NCBI GenBank assembly: GCA_035693615.1
Contig: DASSGH010000015.1
Span: forward strand, 1-9,478
DNA length: 9,478 bases
Reading direction: 5' to 3'
Source of the DNA: VAZQ01 sp035693615
GTDB lineage: Bacteria > Pseudomonadota > Alphaproteobacteria > Rhizobiales > Xanthobacteraceae
Position 1 is the stretch's first letter; each line of letters opens with the position of its first letter. Of this stretch, positions 1 through 9,213 are shown one piece after another. Under the pieces are notes generated by a model, which was given only the letters and a program-made list of their open reading frames with translations, did no database searches and was not told the origin of the DNA. Position numbers and translations under genes: made by a program.

Positions 1-2995
<2,995 letters not shown>

Positions 2996-3005
2996 GGTTT
3001 CCTCC
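2996..3005 (-). promoter_or_regulatory. Ribosome binding site of the poly-HAMP kinase
   Basis: On the minus strand GGAGG lies at 3005-3001 and is followed by AAACC and then ATG at 2995. This is a near-consensus Shine-Dalgarno with 5-nt spacing. It fixes the kinase start and argues against reading this stretch as part of the long plus-strand open frame that overlaps it. Confidence 0.8.
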
Positions 3006-3310
3006 AGGCGCGGATCAAACGGCGGAGTGTCGCGCGCGCAGCGGCGCTATCATAGCGATGCGGCGGGGACGCCGCGATTGTGGACGGGGCAGTCGAAGCC
3101 CGCCGATCGAGAGTGCTGGATGGAACTCATCGCGACTGCGCGCGGGCCGGCCTCGTGCCACGCGCGCGCCACGTCCCGCGCCGCAACCCTCTGGCGCAAG
3201 ACATCCACAGGTCCTTTGCGGATGAGTGCCCTCCGACCGGCTGGCTCCGGCCATGTGCTTATACCCCTAGGCGCTTCGAGGTCGAAGCACCACCTGACGC
3301 CGCAAACGCC

Positions 3311-3331
3311 GGGAACGATGCAATGGTTCCC
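3311..3331. promoter_or_regulatory. Inverted repeat GGGAAC-N9-GTTCCC, possible operator
   Basis: GGGAAC at 3311-3316 is the exact reverse complement of GTTCCC at 3326-3331, with a 9-nt spacer. It lies about 320 nt upstream of the kinase start, next to an AT-rich stretch. The shape would suit a dimeric regulator. The half sites contain GGAAC, the -35 core of alphaproteobacterial EcfG promoters, but no CGTT lies at the required 16-17 nt spacing, so an EcfG promoter is not supported. Confidence 0.3.
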
Positions 3332-3337
3332 CCGCCG

Positions 3338-3378
3338 ATCAAAAATTTTTTACCGGAAAATTATCCCATGATTTCAAG
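3338..3378 (-). promoter_or_regulatory. AT-rich island, weak candidate promoter for the kinase
   Basis: This is the most AT-rich stretch of the window, including AAAAATTTTTT at 3341-3351 and GAAAATTATC at 3356-3365. On the minus strand TTGAAA at 3377-3372 could be a -35 box, but the hexamers 16-19 nt downstream (GGTAAA, GTAAAA, TAAAAA) are poor -10 matches. Position and composition suit a promoter or a nucleoid-protein site; no exact element can be assigned. Confidence 0.22.
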
Positions 3379-4029
3379 TGCTTATGCCCGCAGCGCCCGA
3401 GCAGCCTGATCGGCCGCAGGTTGGGGCGCCGGTCGCTGAATAGCCGCGCCGCTCGCGCCCGGGCGCTGCGCACATCCGCCCCGCCACGCTTTAAATACAG
3501 TAAAGCTCCCGGCCAGCGGTGCGTGCCACCCGCCATCCACCGACCTCGATCTGAGTCGAGTAACGAACAAAGCCGTGTTGGCATTGGGACAATGCGCCGA
3601 TCGAACAAAAGCGCCCGCTCCAGTCAACAGCCGCTCCGCAGCAGCTGGGCACATGATCGGCAATTGCACGGGCGTAATTGTTCGAGAACGGCAACGGCGA
3701 AAGGCGCGTTTTGAAATCCCGCGGCTTATCGTGCGTTGTTTACTCAGATGCGCACCCTGCGCAGTGTTGGCCGCGTGTTTGCAAACCCGGCCTCGGCAAT
3801 CCGCGCGGGTCTTCCTCAATTGTGACGAGGCCAGCCGTTGCTCTCCGCAACGATGGCCCGTCAGCCGCGGCGCCGGGGATCGCCGCCAAATAATCTCGCC
3901 CCGGCGAACCGCAGCGTAAGGTTCATCGGGCGCAGAGTCGCGAGAGAAAAAACAAGCTCGCCGCATGCGCCAGGCGCCGCTTCATGCAGCACCTGTGCGC
4001 GCAAGCACGCATCGATCCACTCTGGCGGT

Positions 4030-4059
4030 CGTGGGCGCGTAGGCTTTGCCGCGCCCACG
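4030..4059. promoter_or_regulatory. Perfect 10-bp-stem hairpin in the leader of the ABC operon
   Basis: CGTGGGCGCG at 4030-4039 and CGCGCCCACG at 4050-4059 are exact reverse complements around a 10-nt loop (TAGGCTTTGC). The hairpin ends 52 nt before the ATPase start. No T-run follows on the plus strand, so a classical intrinsic terminator is not well supported. It could be a leader structure, a rho-dependent or T-less terminator, or a protein-binding palindrome. Confidence 0.4.
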
Positions 4060-4111
4060 GGATTTGGCTAGCTTGCCGGAGTGTGGAAGGCCGGGGAACG
4101 GGCTGCGGGCC

Positions 4112-4903
4112 ATGGTGCAGGCGCAAATCGTTGTCGATGGCGTGAGCCATTGCTATCGCCCGCCGACCGGCCGGCCGGTGCTCGCGCTCGAGGACGTCTC
4201 GCTCGATGTGCGCACGCGTGAATTCGTTGCGCTGCTCGGACCTTCCGGTTGCGGCAAGTCGACGCTGCTCTATCTCATCGGCGGCTTTCTTCCCACGGAG
4301 ACCGGCAAGATCCTCATCGAGGGTAAGCCGATCGGCGCCCCGGGGCCCGATCGCGGCATCGTGTTTCAGCACTTCGCGCTGTTTCCGTGGAAGACGGTCC
4401 GCGCCAATGTCCTATACGGCTTGGAGCGGATGGGCCTTGCGCGCGAGGAACGCGAGAGACGGGCGCAATCCTTCATCGATCTCGTCGGACTCACCGGCTT
4501 CGAGGACAGCTATCCGTCACAGCTTTCGGGCGGAATGCGCCAACGGACTGCCATTGCGCGCACGCTGGCCTTCGATCCGAAAATCCTGCTGATGGACGAG
4601 CCGTTCGGCGCGCTCGACGCCCAGACCCGCGGCCTCATGCAGTCCGAACTGCTGAGCATCTGGCAGCGCACGCCGAAAACCGTGATCTTCGTGACCCACG
4701 ACGTGCAGGAGGCGGTCTATCTTGCCGACCGCGTGGCGGTGATGTCGGCGCGGCCCGGTCGCATCAAGGCTTTGGTCGACACCAAATTCGACAAGAGTGA
4801 TCCTGCCATCTTCAAGAACGAGGGCTTCATCGACAAGGTTGACGAGATCTGGAACCTGGTGCGCATCGAAGCGATCAAGGCGCAGGGCGGGCGGCATGAA
4901 TGA
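4112..4903 (+). CDS. ABC transporter ATP-binding protein, NitT/TauT (SsuB/TauB) family
   Basis: This 263-residue protein is the cytoplasmic ATPase that should power the importer formed with the two permeases downstream. All core motifs are present: Walker A GPSGCGKST (43-51), Q-loop Gln86 in VFQHFALFPW, signature LSGGM (138-142), Walker B ILLMDEP (158-164) with catalytic Glu163, D-loop GALD (166-169) and switch His196 in VTHD. Length, the LFPW stretch after the Q-loop and the C-terminal helix are typical of nitrate/sulfonate/taurine/hydroxymethylpyrimidine importers. An upstream in-frame TTG at 4046 would add 22 residues (PRPRDLASL...) that do not look like family sequence, so ATG 4112 is preferred. 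The upstream purine stretch GGGGAAC is a weak ribosome site; GTG at 4115 is an alternative start. Substrate cannot be read from the ATPase. The stop overlaps the start of the next small ORF by 8 nt. Confidence 0.95.
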   Translation: MVQAQIVVDGVSHCYRPPTGRPVLALEDVSLDVRTREFVALLGPSGCGKSTLLYLIGGFLPTETGKILIEGKPIGAPGPDRGIVFQHFALFPWKTVRANVLYGLERMGLAREERERRAQSFIDLVGLTGFEDSYPSQLSGGMRQRTAIARTLAFDPKILLMDEPFGALDAQTRGLMQSELLSIWQRTPKTVIFVTHDVQEAVYLADRVAVMSARPGRIKALVDTKFDKSDPAIFKNEGFIDKVDEIWNLVRIEAIKAQGGRHE

Positions 4904-5033
4904 GCCGTTGATGCCCGGCCATCCCAGCTCTCTTCCCGGAAAAAGTCGAGCTCACGCGAGATCGGCGAGTCTGCGAACTCGCGCAGGGGCGACCTCAGCC
5001 GCGGCAAGCGAGATGAACGAGAGCTTGCCATGA
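4896..5033 (+). CDS. Small 45-codon ORF interlocked between ABC ATPase and permease genes
   Basis: The ATG at 4896 lies inside the last codons of the ATPase gene (ATGAATGA overlap, 4896-4903), and its TGA at 5031-5033 overlaps the permease ATG (ATGA, 5030-5033). The product would be 45 residues starting MNEPLMPGHP and ending SEMNESLP, hydrophilic, rich in Ser, Ala and Arg, with no membrane segment and no recognised domain. It is in a different frame from both neighbours. Its likely role is to carry ribosomes across the 126-nt gap and couple permease translation to the ATPase. It could also be a genuine small protein or the relic of an N-terminal extension of the permease. Both junctions are directly visible; expression as a stable protein is unproven. 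Confidence 0.4.
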   Translation: MNEPLMPGHPSSLPGKSRAHARSASLRTRAGATSAAASEMNESLP

Positions 5034-5773
5034 CGGCGGCGCTGCTGCGCTACGTTCCGCTGCTTCTGCTCGCGCTGGCGTGGGAGGTCGGCGCGCGCAG
5101 CGGCCTGATCTCCACGCTTGCGTTGCCGCCGCTGACCAGCGTGCTGGCTGCCTGGGTCGAGCTTCTCAAGGACGGGGAGCTTATCAGCAACGGCGCAGCG
5201 TCACTGTGGCGCGCGGGCGCCGGGCTCGCTCTCGCCGTCGTGATCGGGGCGGCGCTCGGCATATTCATGGCCTGGTGGCGGGTGGTGAACGTCCTGCTCA
5301 GTCCTTTGGTGGAAATGTTCTACCCGATGCCAAAATCGGCGCTGATCCCGGTGACCGTGTTGTGGCTCGGATTCGGCAACGGGTCGAAAATCCTGTTGAT
5401 CTTTCTCGGCTGCATGCTTCCGGTCACGATTGGCGCCTTCAACGGCGCGCGTTCCAGCGAGCAGGCGCTGGTCTGGTCGGCCCGCAGCATGGGAGCAAAT
5501 CGACTGCGCATGTTGTGGGACGTGGTCGTGCCGAGCGCGATGCCCGAGTTGCTCAACGGCATCCGCACGGCGCTCGCGCTGTCCTTCATCCTGTTGGTGA
5601 GCTCCGAGCTCATCGCGGCGCGCGAAGGCCTGGGCTACCTCATCGGCTTTCTCGGCGCGAGCGGCACCTATGATGCGATGTTCGCGGTCGTCCTCACCGT
5701 GGCGCTGCTCGGGTTCGTGGCCGACCGGATTTACCTCGTCGTCATGCAACGGATGCTGCGATGGCAGGGCTAG
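5030..5773 (+). CDS. ABC transporter permease, NitT/TauT (SsuC/TauC) family, first of two
   Basis: This 247-residue integral membrane protein has about six hydrophobic segments, near residues 5-20, 62-83, 102-115, 120-138, 181-198 and 217-238. The cytoplasmic coupling loop (EAA motif) is visible at about 151-178 as ARSMGANRLRMLWDVVVP followed by SAMPELLNGI, the site that docks on the ATPase. FYPMPKSALIPVTVLWLGFG (98-117) is characteristic of the nitrate/sulfonate/taurine permease family. The protein begins almost directly in the first membrane segment, so its N-terminus is shorter than that of the second permease. The start ATG overlaps the stop of the small upstream ORF (ATGA), and no strong ribosome site precedes it, which fits translational coupling. 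The gene overlaps the next permease by 13 nt. It probably forms a heterodimeric channel with that protein. Confidence 0.93.
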   Translation: MTAALLRYVPLLLLALAWEVGARSGLISTLALPPLTSVLAAWVELLKDGELISNGAASLWRAGAGLALAVVIGAALGIFMAWWRVVNVLLSPLVEMFYPMPKSALIPVTVLWLGFGNGSKILLIFLGCMLPVTIGAFNGARSSEQALVWSARSMGANRLRMLWDVVVPSAMPELLNGIRTALALSFILLVSSELIAAREGLGYLIGFLGASGTYDAMFAVVLTVALLGFVADRIYLVVMQRMLRWQG

Positions 5774-6594
5774 AGCATACCGCCGGATCGTTTGCTGAGC
5801 AGGCGCGCTATCGTTGGGTGCAGCGCGCCGCTTGGGGCTTTGCGCGGGTGTTTTCCATCCTTGCGCTCGCGCTGGCTTGGGAGGTAGCGGCGCGCTCGGG
5901 CGCGTTCACGCCATTTATGCTGCCGGCGCTGAGCGCCGTTCTGGAGCGGATCTGGAATGACCTCTTCACCGGTGATCTCCTGACCAACACCGCCGTGACG
6001 CTTTACCGCGCGCTCAGCGGCTTTCTGATCGGGGCTGTCGCCGGCATCGCGCTGGGCATGGGGATTTCCCGCAATCGGCTGACCAGCTGGTTCTTCGATC
6101 CCATTATCTCGGTCGGTTTCCCGATGCCGAAGATCGCCTTTCTGCCCGTGGTCATCCTGTGGCTCGGCGTCTACGACGTGTCGAAAATCACCATGATCGC
6201 CGTGGAGGCGGTCTTTCCGGTCGTTACCGCAACGGTCGTCGGCATCCGCGGGGTCGAACGCGAGCTGTTATGGTCGGCGCGCAATATGGGCGCGGGGGAG
6301 CGCGAGCTGCTGTGGCAGATCGCTCTGCCGGCGGCGCTGCCGCAAATCATGACCGGGCTGCAGGTGGCGCTGCCGATCGCGCTCATCGTCGCAATCGTGA
6401 CCGAGATGTTTATGGGCGGCTATGGGTTGGGCGGCGCGATGAACACCGCGGCGCGCTTTGCCGATTCCCGCGGGGTGTTTGCGGGAATCGTGGAGATCGC
6501 GGTGATCGGCTATGCGCTGGTCAAGGGCATGACGCTGACGCGGCGGCGCTTCTTGCTGTGGCATCAGGAAGCGGTGGCGCCGAGCACGGTGTGA
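5761..6594 (+). CDS. ABC transporter permease, NitT/TauT (SsuC/TauC) family, second of two
   Basis: This 277-residue permease is a diverged paralogue of the gene before it. Shared blocks are LALAWEVAARSG (36-47), FPMPKIAFLPVVILWLGVYD (120-139) and the coupling loop ARNMGAGERELLWQIALP (173-190) followed by AALPQIMTGL. Hydrophobic segments lie near 28-44, 86-104, 126-137, 144-162, 204-221 and 241-257. A polar N-terminal tail of about 27 residues precedes the first membrane segment. The start ATG lies 13 nt inside the preceding gene, which indicates coupled translation and a two-permease heterodimer. Many members of this importer family use a single permease as a homodimer, so the pair is a modest departure. 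No periplasmic substrate-binding protein gene follows: the next gene converges, with 7 nt between stop codons. Confidence 0.93.
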   Translation: MAGLEHTAGSFAEQARYRWVQRAAWGFARVFSILALALAWEVAARSGAFTPFMLPALSAVLERIWNDLFTGDLLTNTAVTLYRALSGFLIGAVAGIALGMGISRNRLTSWFFDPIISVGFPMPKIAFLPVVILWLGVYDVSKITMIAVEAVFPVVTATVVGIRGVERELLWSARNMGAGERELLWQIALPAALPQIMTGLQVALPIALIVAIVTEMFMGGYGLGGAMNTAARFADSRGVFAGIVEIAVIGYALVKGMTLTRRRFLLWHQEAVAPSTV

Positions 6595-6601
6595 GGTCCG
6601 T

Positions 6602-8251
6602 TCAAGTCGATTGCGCTGCCCCGCTGCGAAACTTCAACTCGGCGGCCACCTTTTCCAAGGTCCGGCGCACGCGCTCGGCGGAGGACGCGTCGATCGCGTT
6701 CGTATCGATGAAGAGGTCGAGGCCGGTTTCGTGCTCGCTGATGACCTGCGCGGCTTGGTGTGCGCCGTCGATGCGCCCTTCCACGACGTAGGGTACCACC
6801 GGATGGGCGATTCCCTTCAAGGTGATCGGCTCCAGCGGGTGCGCCCGCACCATGTCCCGTACGAGCATGAACGTCTCGTAACTCAGCACGATCTCGCCGG
6901 GCTGCGCGATCGATTGCAGGCGCGCAGCGAGATTGGTTTCGGCGCCGATGATCGTGTAGTCCATGCGGTCATCGCTGCCGAAATTCCCGACATTGCAGAA
7001 GCCGGTGTTGATGCCCATACGCGCGCGGAACGGCTCGGCGATCCCGCGCTTTCGCCACTGAACGTTGAGCTCGGCGAGGCGGCGCTGCATCTCGAGCGCC
7101 ATGGTTAGGCATGCCTTGGCGTCTTCCACCGCCCCGCGCGATTCCGGATCGCCGAAGAACACGAGAATCGCGTCGCCGATGAATTTGTTCACGGTGCCGC
7201 CGTGCGCTGTAGCGATCATCGACATTTCGGTCAGGTATTCGTTGAGCAAGGCAGTGAATTCTTCCGGCTGCATCCGCTCCGCTGTCGACGTGAAGTCGAC
7301 CACGTCGGAGAAGAACACCGTCAGTTTCTTACGCTCGGTGGCGATCTGCACGTCCTTGCCGGCGAAGATGCCGCGGTAGAGCTGCGGCGGCAGGTACTTC
7401 GCAATTTTCTTCGCCAGATCGGAGAGAAATTCGTTGGCTTTTCCCAGCTCGCGATTGAAGCGCGCGATGACGCCGGACTGATGGTGCTGCAGGGCGATGA
7501 AGGCGAGGCCGGTTATGGCGACAAAAGCGAAATAGAGGAGGAGATATTTGAAGGCAAAGATGTGGGCAGCGATCGGTTGGGTGATGATGAATTCTTCGAT
7601 GCCGCGCACGTCGCCGACCTGCCAATCGCGTTTGGGGCTGTCGGGATGACTGTTGTGGCAGCTCACGCAGGCGGCTGTCAGGATGATCGGAGTCGCCAGG
7701 CGGACGCGGCGATCGAAAATCGACCCGGAAACTCCGTATACGCGCGAATGCGGATTTTCCCGCAGCTTTTCGAGCGCGTCTCGCTCGAAGGAGTCGAACG
7801 CGTGCGGCGGCCGGTTTTTGAAGGGATAATCAGAGAAAAACCGGAATTGCGTATTGCCGTTGTTGCGGTTGATCAAGTCGCCCAGCTCGAGCGAAAGCGT
7901 GGCCGGGATCGGAATCGCGCCGGGAACCTCGCCGTAATTGGGCAGCACCTGCGTCTTGTCGCCGTGAGCAAGGACGCGTCCAACTATGTTGCTGGCGTAA
8001 TAATTTCGGATGGTGTCTATCGTCGAGGATAGCTCGTCGGCCTGCTCGCTCAGCGCACGCTCCGAGAGGTTGCGCAGGTCAAGCCACACCGCAATGGGCA
8101 GTCCGGCCAACACGAGCAGCACGAGCAGGATGGTGATGAAAAGCCTGCTCGCGACATACTCGCTGATGCGCTCGCTCAAAGTCTTCGATCGCGCGGGCAG
8201 CGCCGGCCCCTCGTAGGGCGGTTCCGCGGAAAAGGGCGCGCTTGCGGCCAT
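6602..8251 (-). CDS. Membrane class III adenylate cyclase with periplasmic DUF3365 (Tll0287-like) CxxCH domain
   Basis: This 549-residue protein probably makes cAMP from ATP. In order: a cytoplasmic N-terminus, membrane segment about 37-57, a periplasmic domain about 58-232, membrane segment about 233-254, a linker, the cyclase domain about 306-490 and a 59-residue tail. The periplasmic domain resembles DUF3365 and carries CVSCH (195-199), a c-type haem attachment motif. Catalytic residues are intact: metal-binding Asp316 (FFSDVVDF) and Asp360 (FIGD), Lys356 at the adenine-recognition position (NKFIGD), the DYTIIG motif (431-436), and Asn440 with Arg444 (NLAAR) for transition-state stabilisation. 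Lys356 argues for ATP rather than GTP. GAGG at 8260-8257 sits 5 nt before the ATG. The gene follows the dioxygenase pair on the same strand after 128 nt and may have its own promoter there. Family and domains are confident; haem binding and the sensed signal are inference. Confidence 0.92.
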   Translation of the reverse strand: MAASAPFSAEPPYEGPALPARSKTLSERISEYVASRLFITILLVLLVLAGLPIAVWLDLRNLSERALSEQADELSSTIDTIRNYYASNIVGRVLAHGDKTQVLPNYGEVPGAIPIPATLSLELGDLINRNNGNTQFRFFSDYPFKNRPPHAFDSFERDALEKLRENPHSRVYGVSGSIFDRRVRLATPIILTAACVSCHNSHPDSPKRDWQVGDVRGIEEFIITQPIAAHIFAFKYLLLYFAFVAITGLAFIALQHHQSGVIARFNRELGKANEFLSDLAKKIAKYLPPQLYRGIFAGKDVQIATERKKLTVFFSDVVDFTSTAERMQPEEFTALLNEYLTEMSMIATAHGGTVNKFIGDAILVFFGDPESRGAVEDAKACLTMALEMQRRLAELNVQWRKRGIAEPFRARMGINTGFCNVGNFGSDDRMDYTIIGAETNLAARLQSIAQPGEIVLSYETFMLVRDMVRAHPLEPITLKGIAHPVVPYVVEGRIDGAHQAAQVISEHETGLDLFIDTNAIDASSAERVRRTLEKVAAELKFRSGAAQST

Positions 8252-8379
8252 GCCGACCTCGCTTTCGACGTGTTCAGTATCGCCATCGTCCCCGGCCCGA
8301 CGGCGGGGGAGCCCTTGCGGCCGAGCCCTCGTGCGGACTTCAGGACGTCAGGACTGCGTGGCTGACGGAGCTTACGACT
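8252..8379 (-). other. Spacer between the dioxygenase and cyclase genes
   Basis: This 128-nt gap holds the cyclase ribosome site (GAGG at 8260-8257) and probably its promoter or the end of the dioxygenase transcript. A small inverted repeat, CGTCAG at 8346-8351 with CTGACG at 8362-8367 (6-bp stem, 10-nt loop), lies just after the dioxygenase stop. It lacks a T-run and is a weak terminator candidate. No clear -35/-10 pair is visible. Confidence 0.35.
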
Positions 8380-9213
8380 TCATGCCGCGACGCGCCATGC
8401 TGCAAAGCCGGCGCCGACGAGCGTTTGCGGGCTCGGAAAATAGTCGATCAACTCGAATCCCTTGCTGCCAGCCGCGGCATGGGCGACCACCCAGTCGCGG
8501 ATTTCGTGCGCGCCGTTGCCGGTGCGCGGAAGCGCCTCGGTGAGAAACGCGGCGAGCCGTGCGTCCTCGCCATCGGCGAAGTGCCGGATGCAGGCGTGAT
8601 CGAACTCCTCATCGATCCATCCCATCGTCGGCTCGCCGATCGAGTGGCTCAAGCCGCCAGTGCCGAGCACCGCGATCCGCAATGGCTCGCGGTAGCTCTC
8701 GATCGCTTGTCGCAGCAGCCGGCCCCAGGCGAGGCAGCGGCGGATGCTCGGCATCGGCTCCTCCAGATCGTTGATGAGAAGCGGCACGATGGGCAGCTCG
8801 GCATCGACCGCCATGCGCCAGAGCGGGATGCAGGTGCCGTGGTCGAGCTTGAGGCGATGCGATAGCGCGGGCTCGAAATCGCCATCAAGCGCGGTCTGCA
8901 GCAGGTGCCGACCGAACGCGGCGTGGCCTTTGAGCCGCTCGCGCGTAAACACCTTCCGCATGAACGGCTCCGGCGGGCCGTCGTGCTCCTCGCCGATACC
9001 GATACAGACCGCGGGGAGGTTGCTGATGAAAAAGTTGACCCAGTGATCGGGCGAGATGACGACGAGCAGATCCGGCCGGCAGGCCTTGAGCCGGCGCCCG
9101 AGCTCGTCAAAGCCGGCGGCCAGCCGATCGCGGTGGTCGGTCGCCATCGTGTCCCAATCGCGCGCGATGATCGGCCCGTGACTGGCCGCGAATGCGCCCA
9201 CGAGATCAGCCAT
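8380..9213 (-). CDS. Extradiol ring-cleavage dioxygenase, class III large subunit (LigB-like)
   Basis: This 277-residue protein belongs to the LigB family of non-haem Fe(II) extradiol dioxygenases, which open dihydroxylated aromatic rings next to the hydroxyls using O2. By analogy with protocatechuate 4,5-dioxygenase LigB, the iron ligands would be His12 (ASHGP), His57 (SPDHW) and Glu237 (NGAHEIRDW), with His190 (GTGGLSHS) as the acid-base residue and His125 (LDHG) also conserved. The length fits LigB. The start at 9213 is chosen because AAGGAAAGG lies just upstream (9225-9217), the protein then begins like the family (MADLVGAFAASHGP), and the longer frame to 9396 would overlap most of the LigA-like gene. 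The start overlaps the LigA-like stop by 8 nt. Substrate (protocatechuate, gallate, methylgallate or another catechol) cannot be decided from sequence alone. Confidence 0.92.
   Translation of the reverse strand: MADLVGAFAASHGPIIARDWDTMATDHRDRLAAGFDELGRRLKACRPDLLVVISPDHWVNFFISNLPAVCIGIGEEHDGPPEPFMRKVFTRERLKGHAAFGRHLLQTALDGDFEPALSHRLKLDHGTCIPLWRMAVDAELPIVPLLINDLEEPMPSIRRCLAWGRLLRQAIESYREPLRIAVLGTGGLSHSIGEPTMGWIDEEFDHACIRHFADGEDARLAAFLTEALPRTGNGAHEIRDWVVAHAAAGSKGFELIDYFPSPQTLVGAGFAAWRVAA

Larger units (their letters stand above)
3252..3389. repeat. Pair of short direct repeats, CA(T/A)GTGCTTAT(A/G)CCC
   Basis: Two 15-nt elements at 3252-3266 and 3375-3389 match at 13 positions, with starts 123 nt apart. 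On the minus strand they read GGGTATAAGCACATG and GGGCATAAGCACTTG, upstream of the kinase gene. They could be binding sites for a regulator in the divergent promoter region. With only two copies, chance similarity remains possible. Confidence 0.3.
2996..4111. other. 1.1-kb divergent intergenic region with no convincing gene
   Basis: This gap separates the divergent kinase and ABC operon. Open frames of 60-190 codons exist on both strands (for example minus 3382-3966), but their translations are rich in Arg, Ala, Cys and His and show no recognisable domain. They overlap one another in several frames and lack clear ribosome sites. Base composition is more mixed than in the flanking genes, with an AT-rich island at about 3338-3376. 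The region should hold the promoters of both flanking transcription units. A decayed gene or an interspersed repeat fragment between about 3400 and 3970 cannot be excluded. No tRNA-like cloverleaf was noticed. Confidence 0.6.

Noticed and set aside
3311..3331. EcfG (general stress sigma) promoter based on GGAAC
   Set aside because: The expected CGTT at 16-17 nt from GGAAC is missing on both strands; only the inverted repeat itself is supported.
3382..3966. Minus-strand 194-codon open frame in the intergenic region
   Set aside because: The translation is rich in Arg, Ala and Cys with no domain, no clear ribosome site and competing frames on both strands. Kept as possible relic only.
4046..4111. 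Upstream TTG start for the ABC ATPase adding 22 residues
   Set aside because: The extra residues do not resemble the family N-terminus and the TTG lies within the hairpin at 4030-4059; ATG at 4112 gives the normal family start.
5201..5749. Minus-strand 182-codon open frame inside the first permease
   Set aside because: It is antisense to a well-supported permease with intact motifs and has a His/Arg/Glu-rich composition typical of antisense reading.
7202..8032. Plus-strand 276-codon open frame opposite the cyclase
   Set aside because: It is antisense to the catalytic and haem-motif regions of the cyclase and shows no domain; codon bias explains its length.
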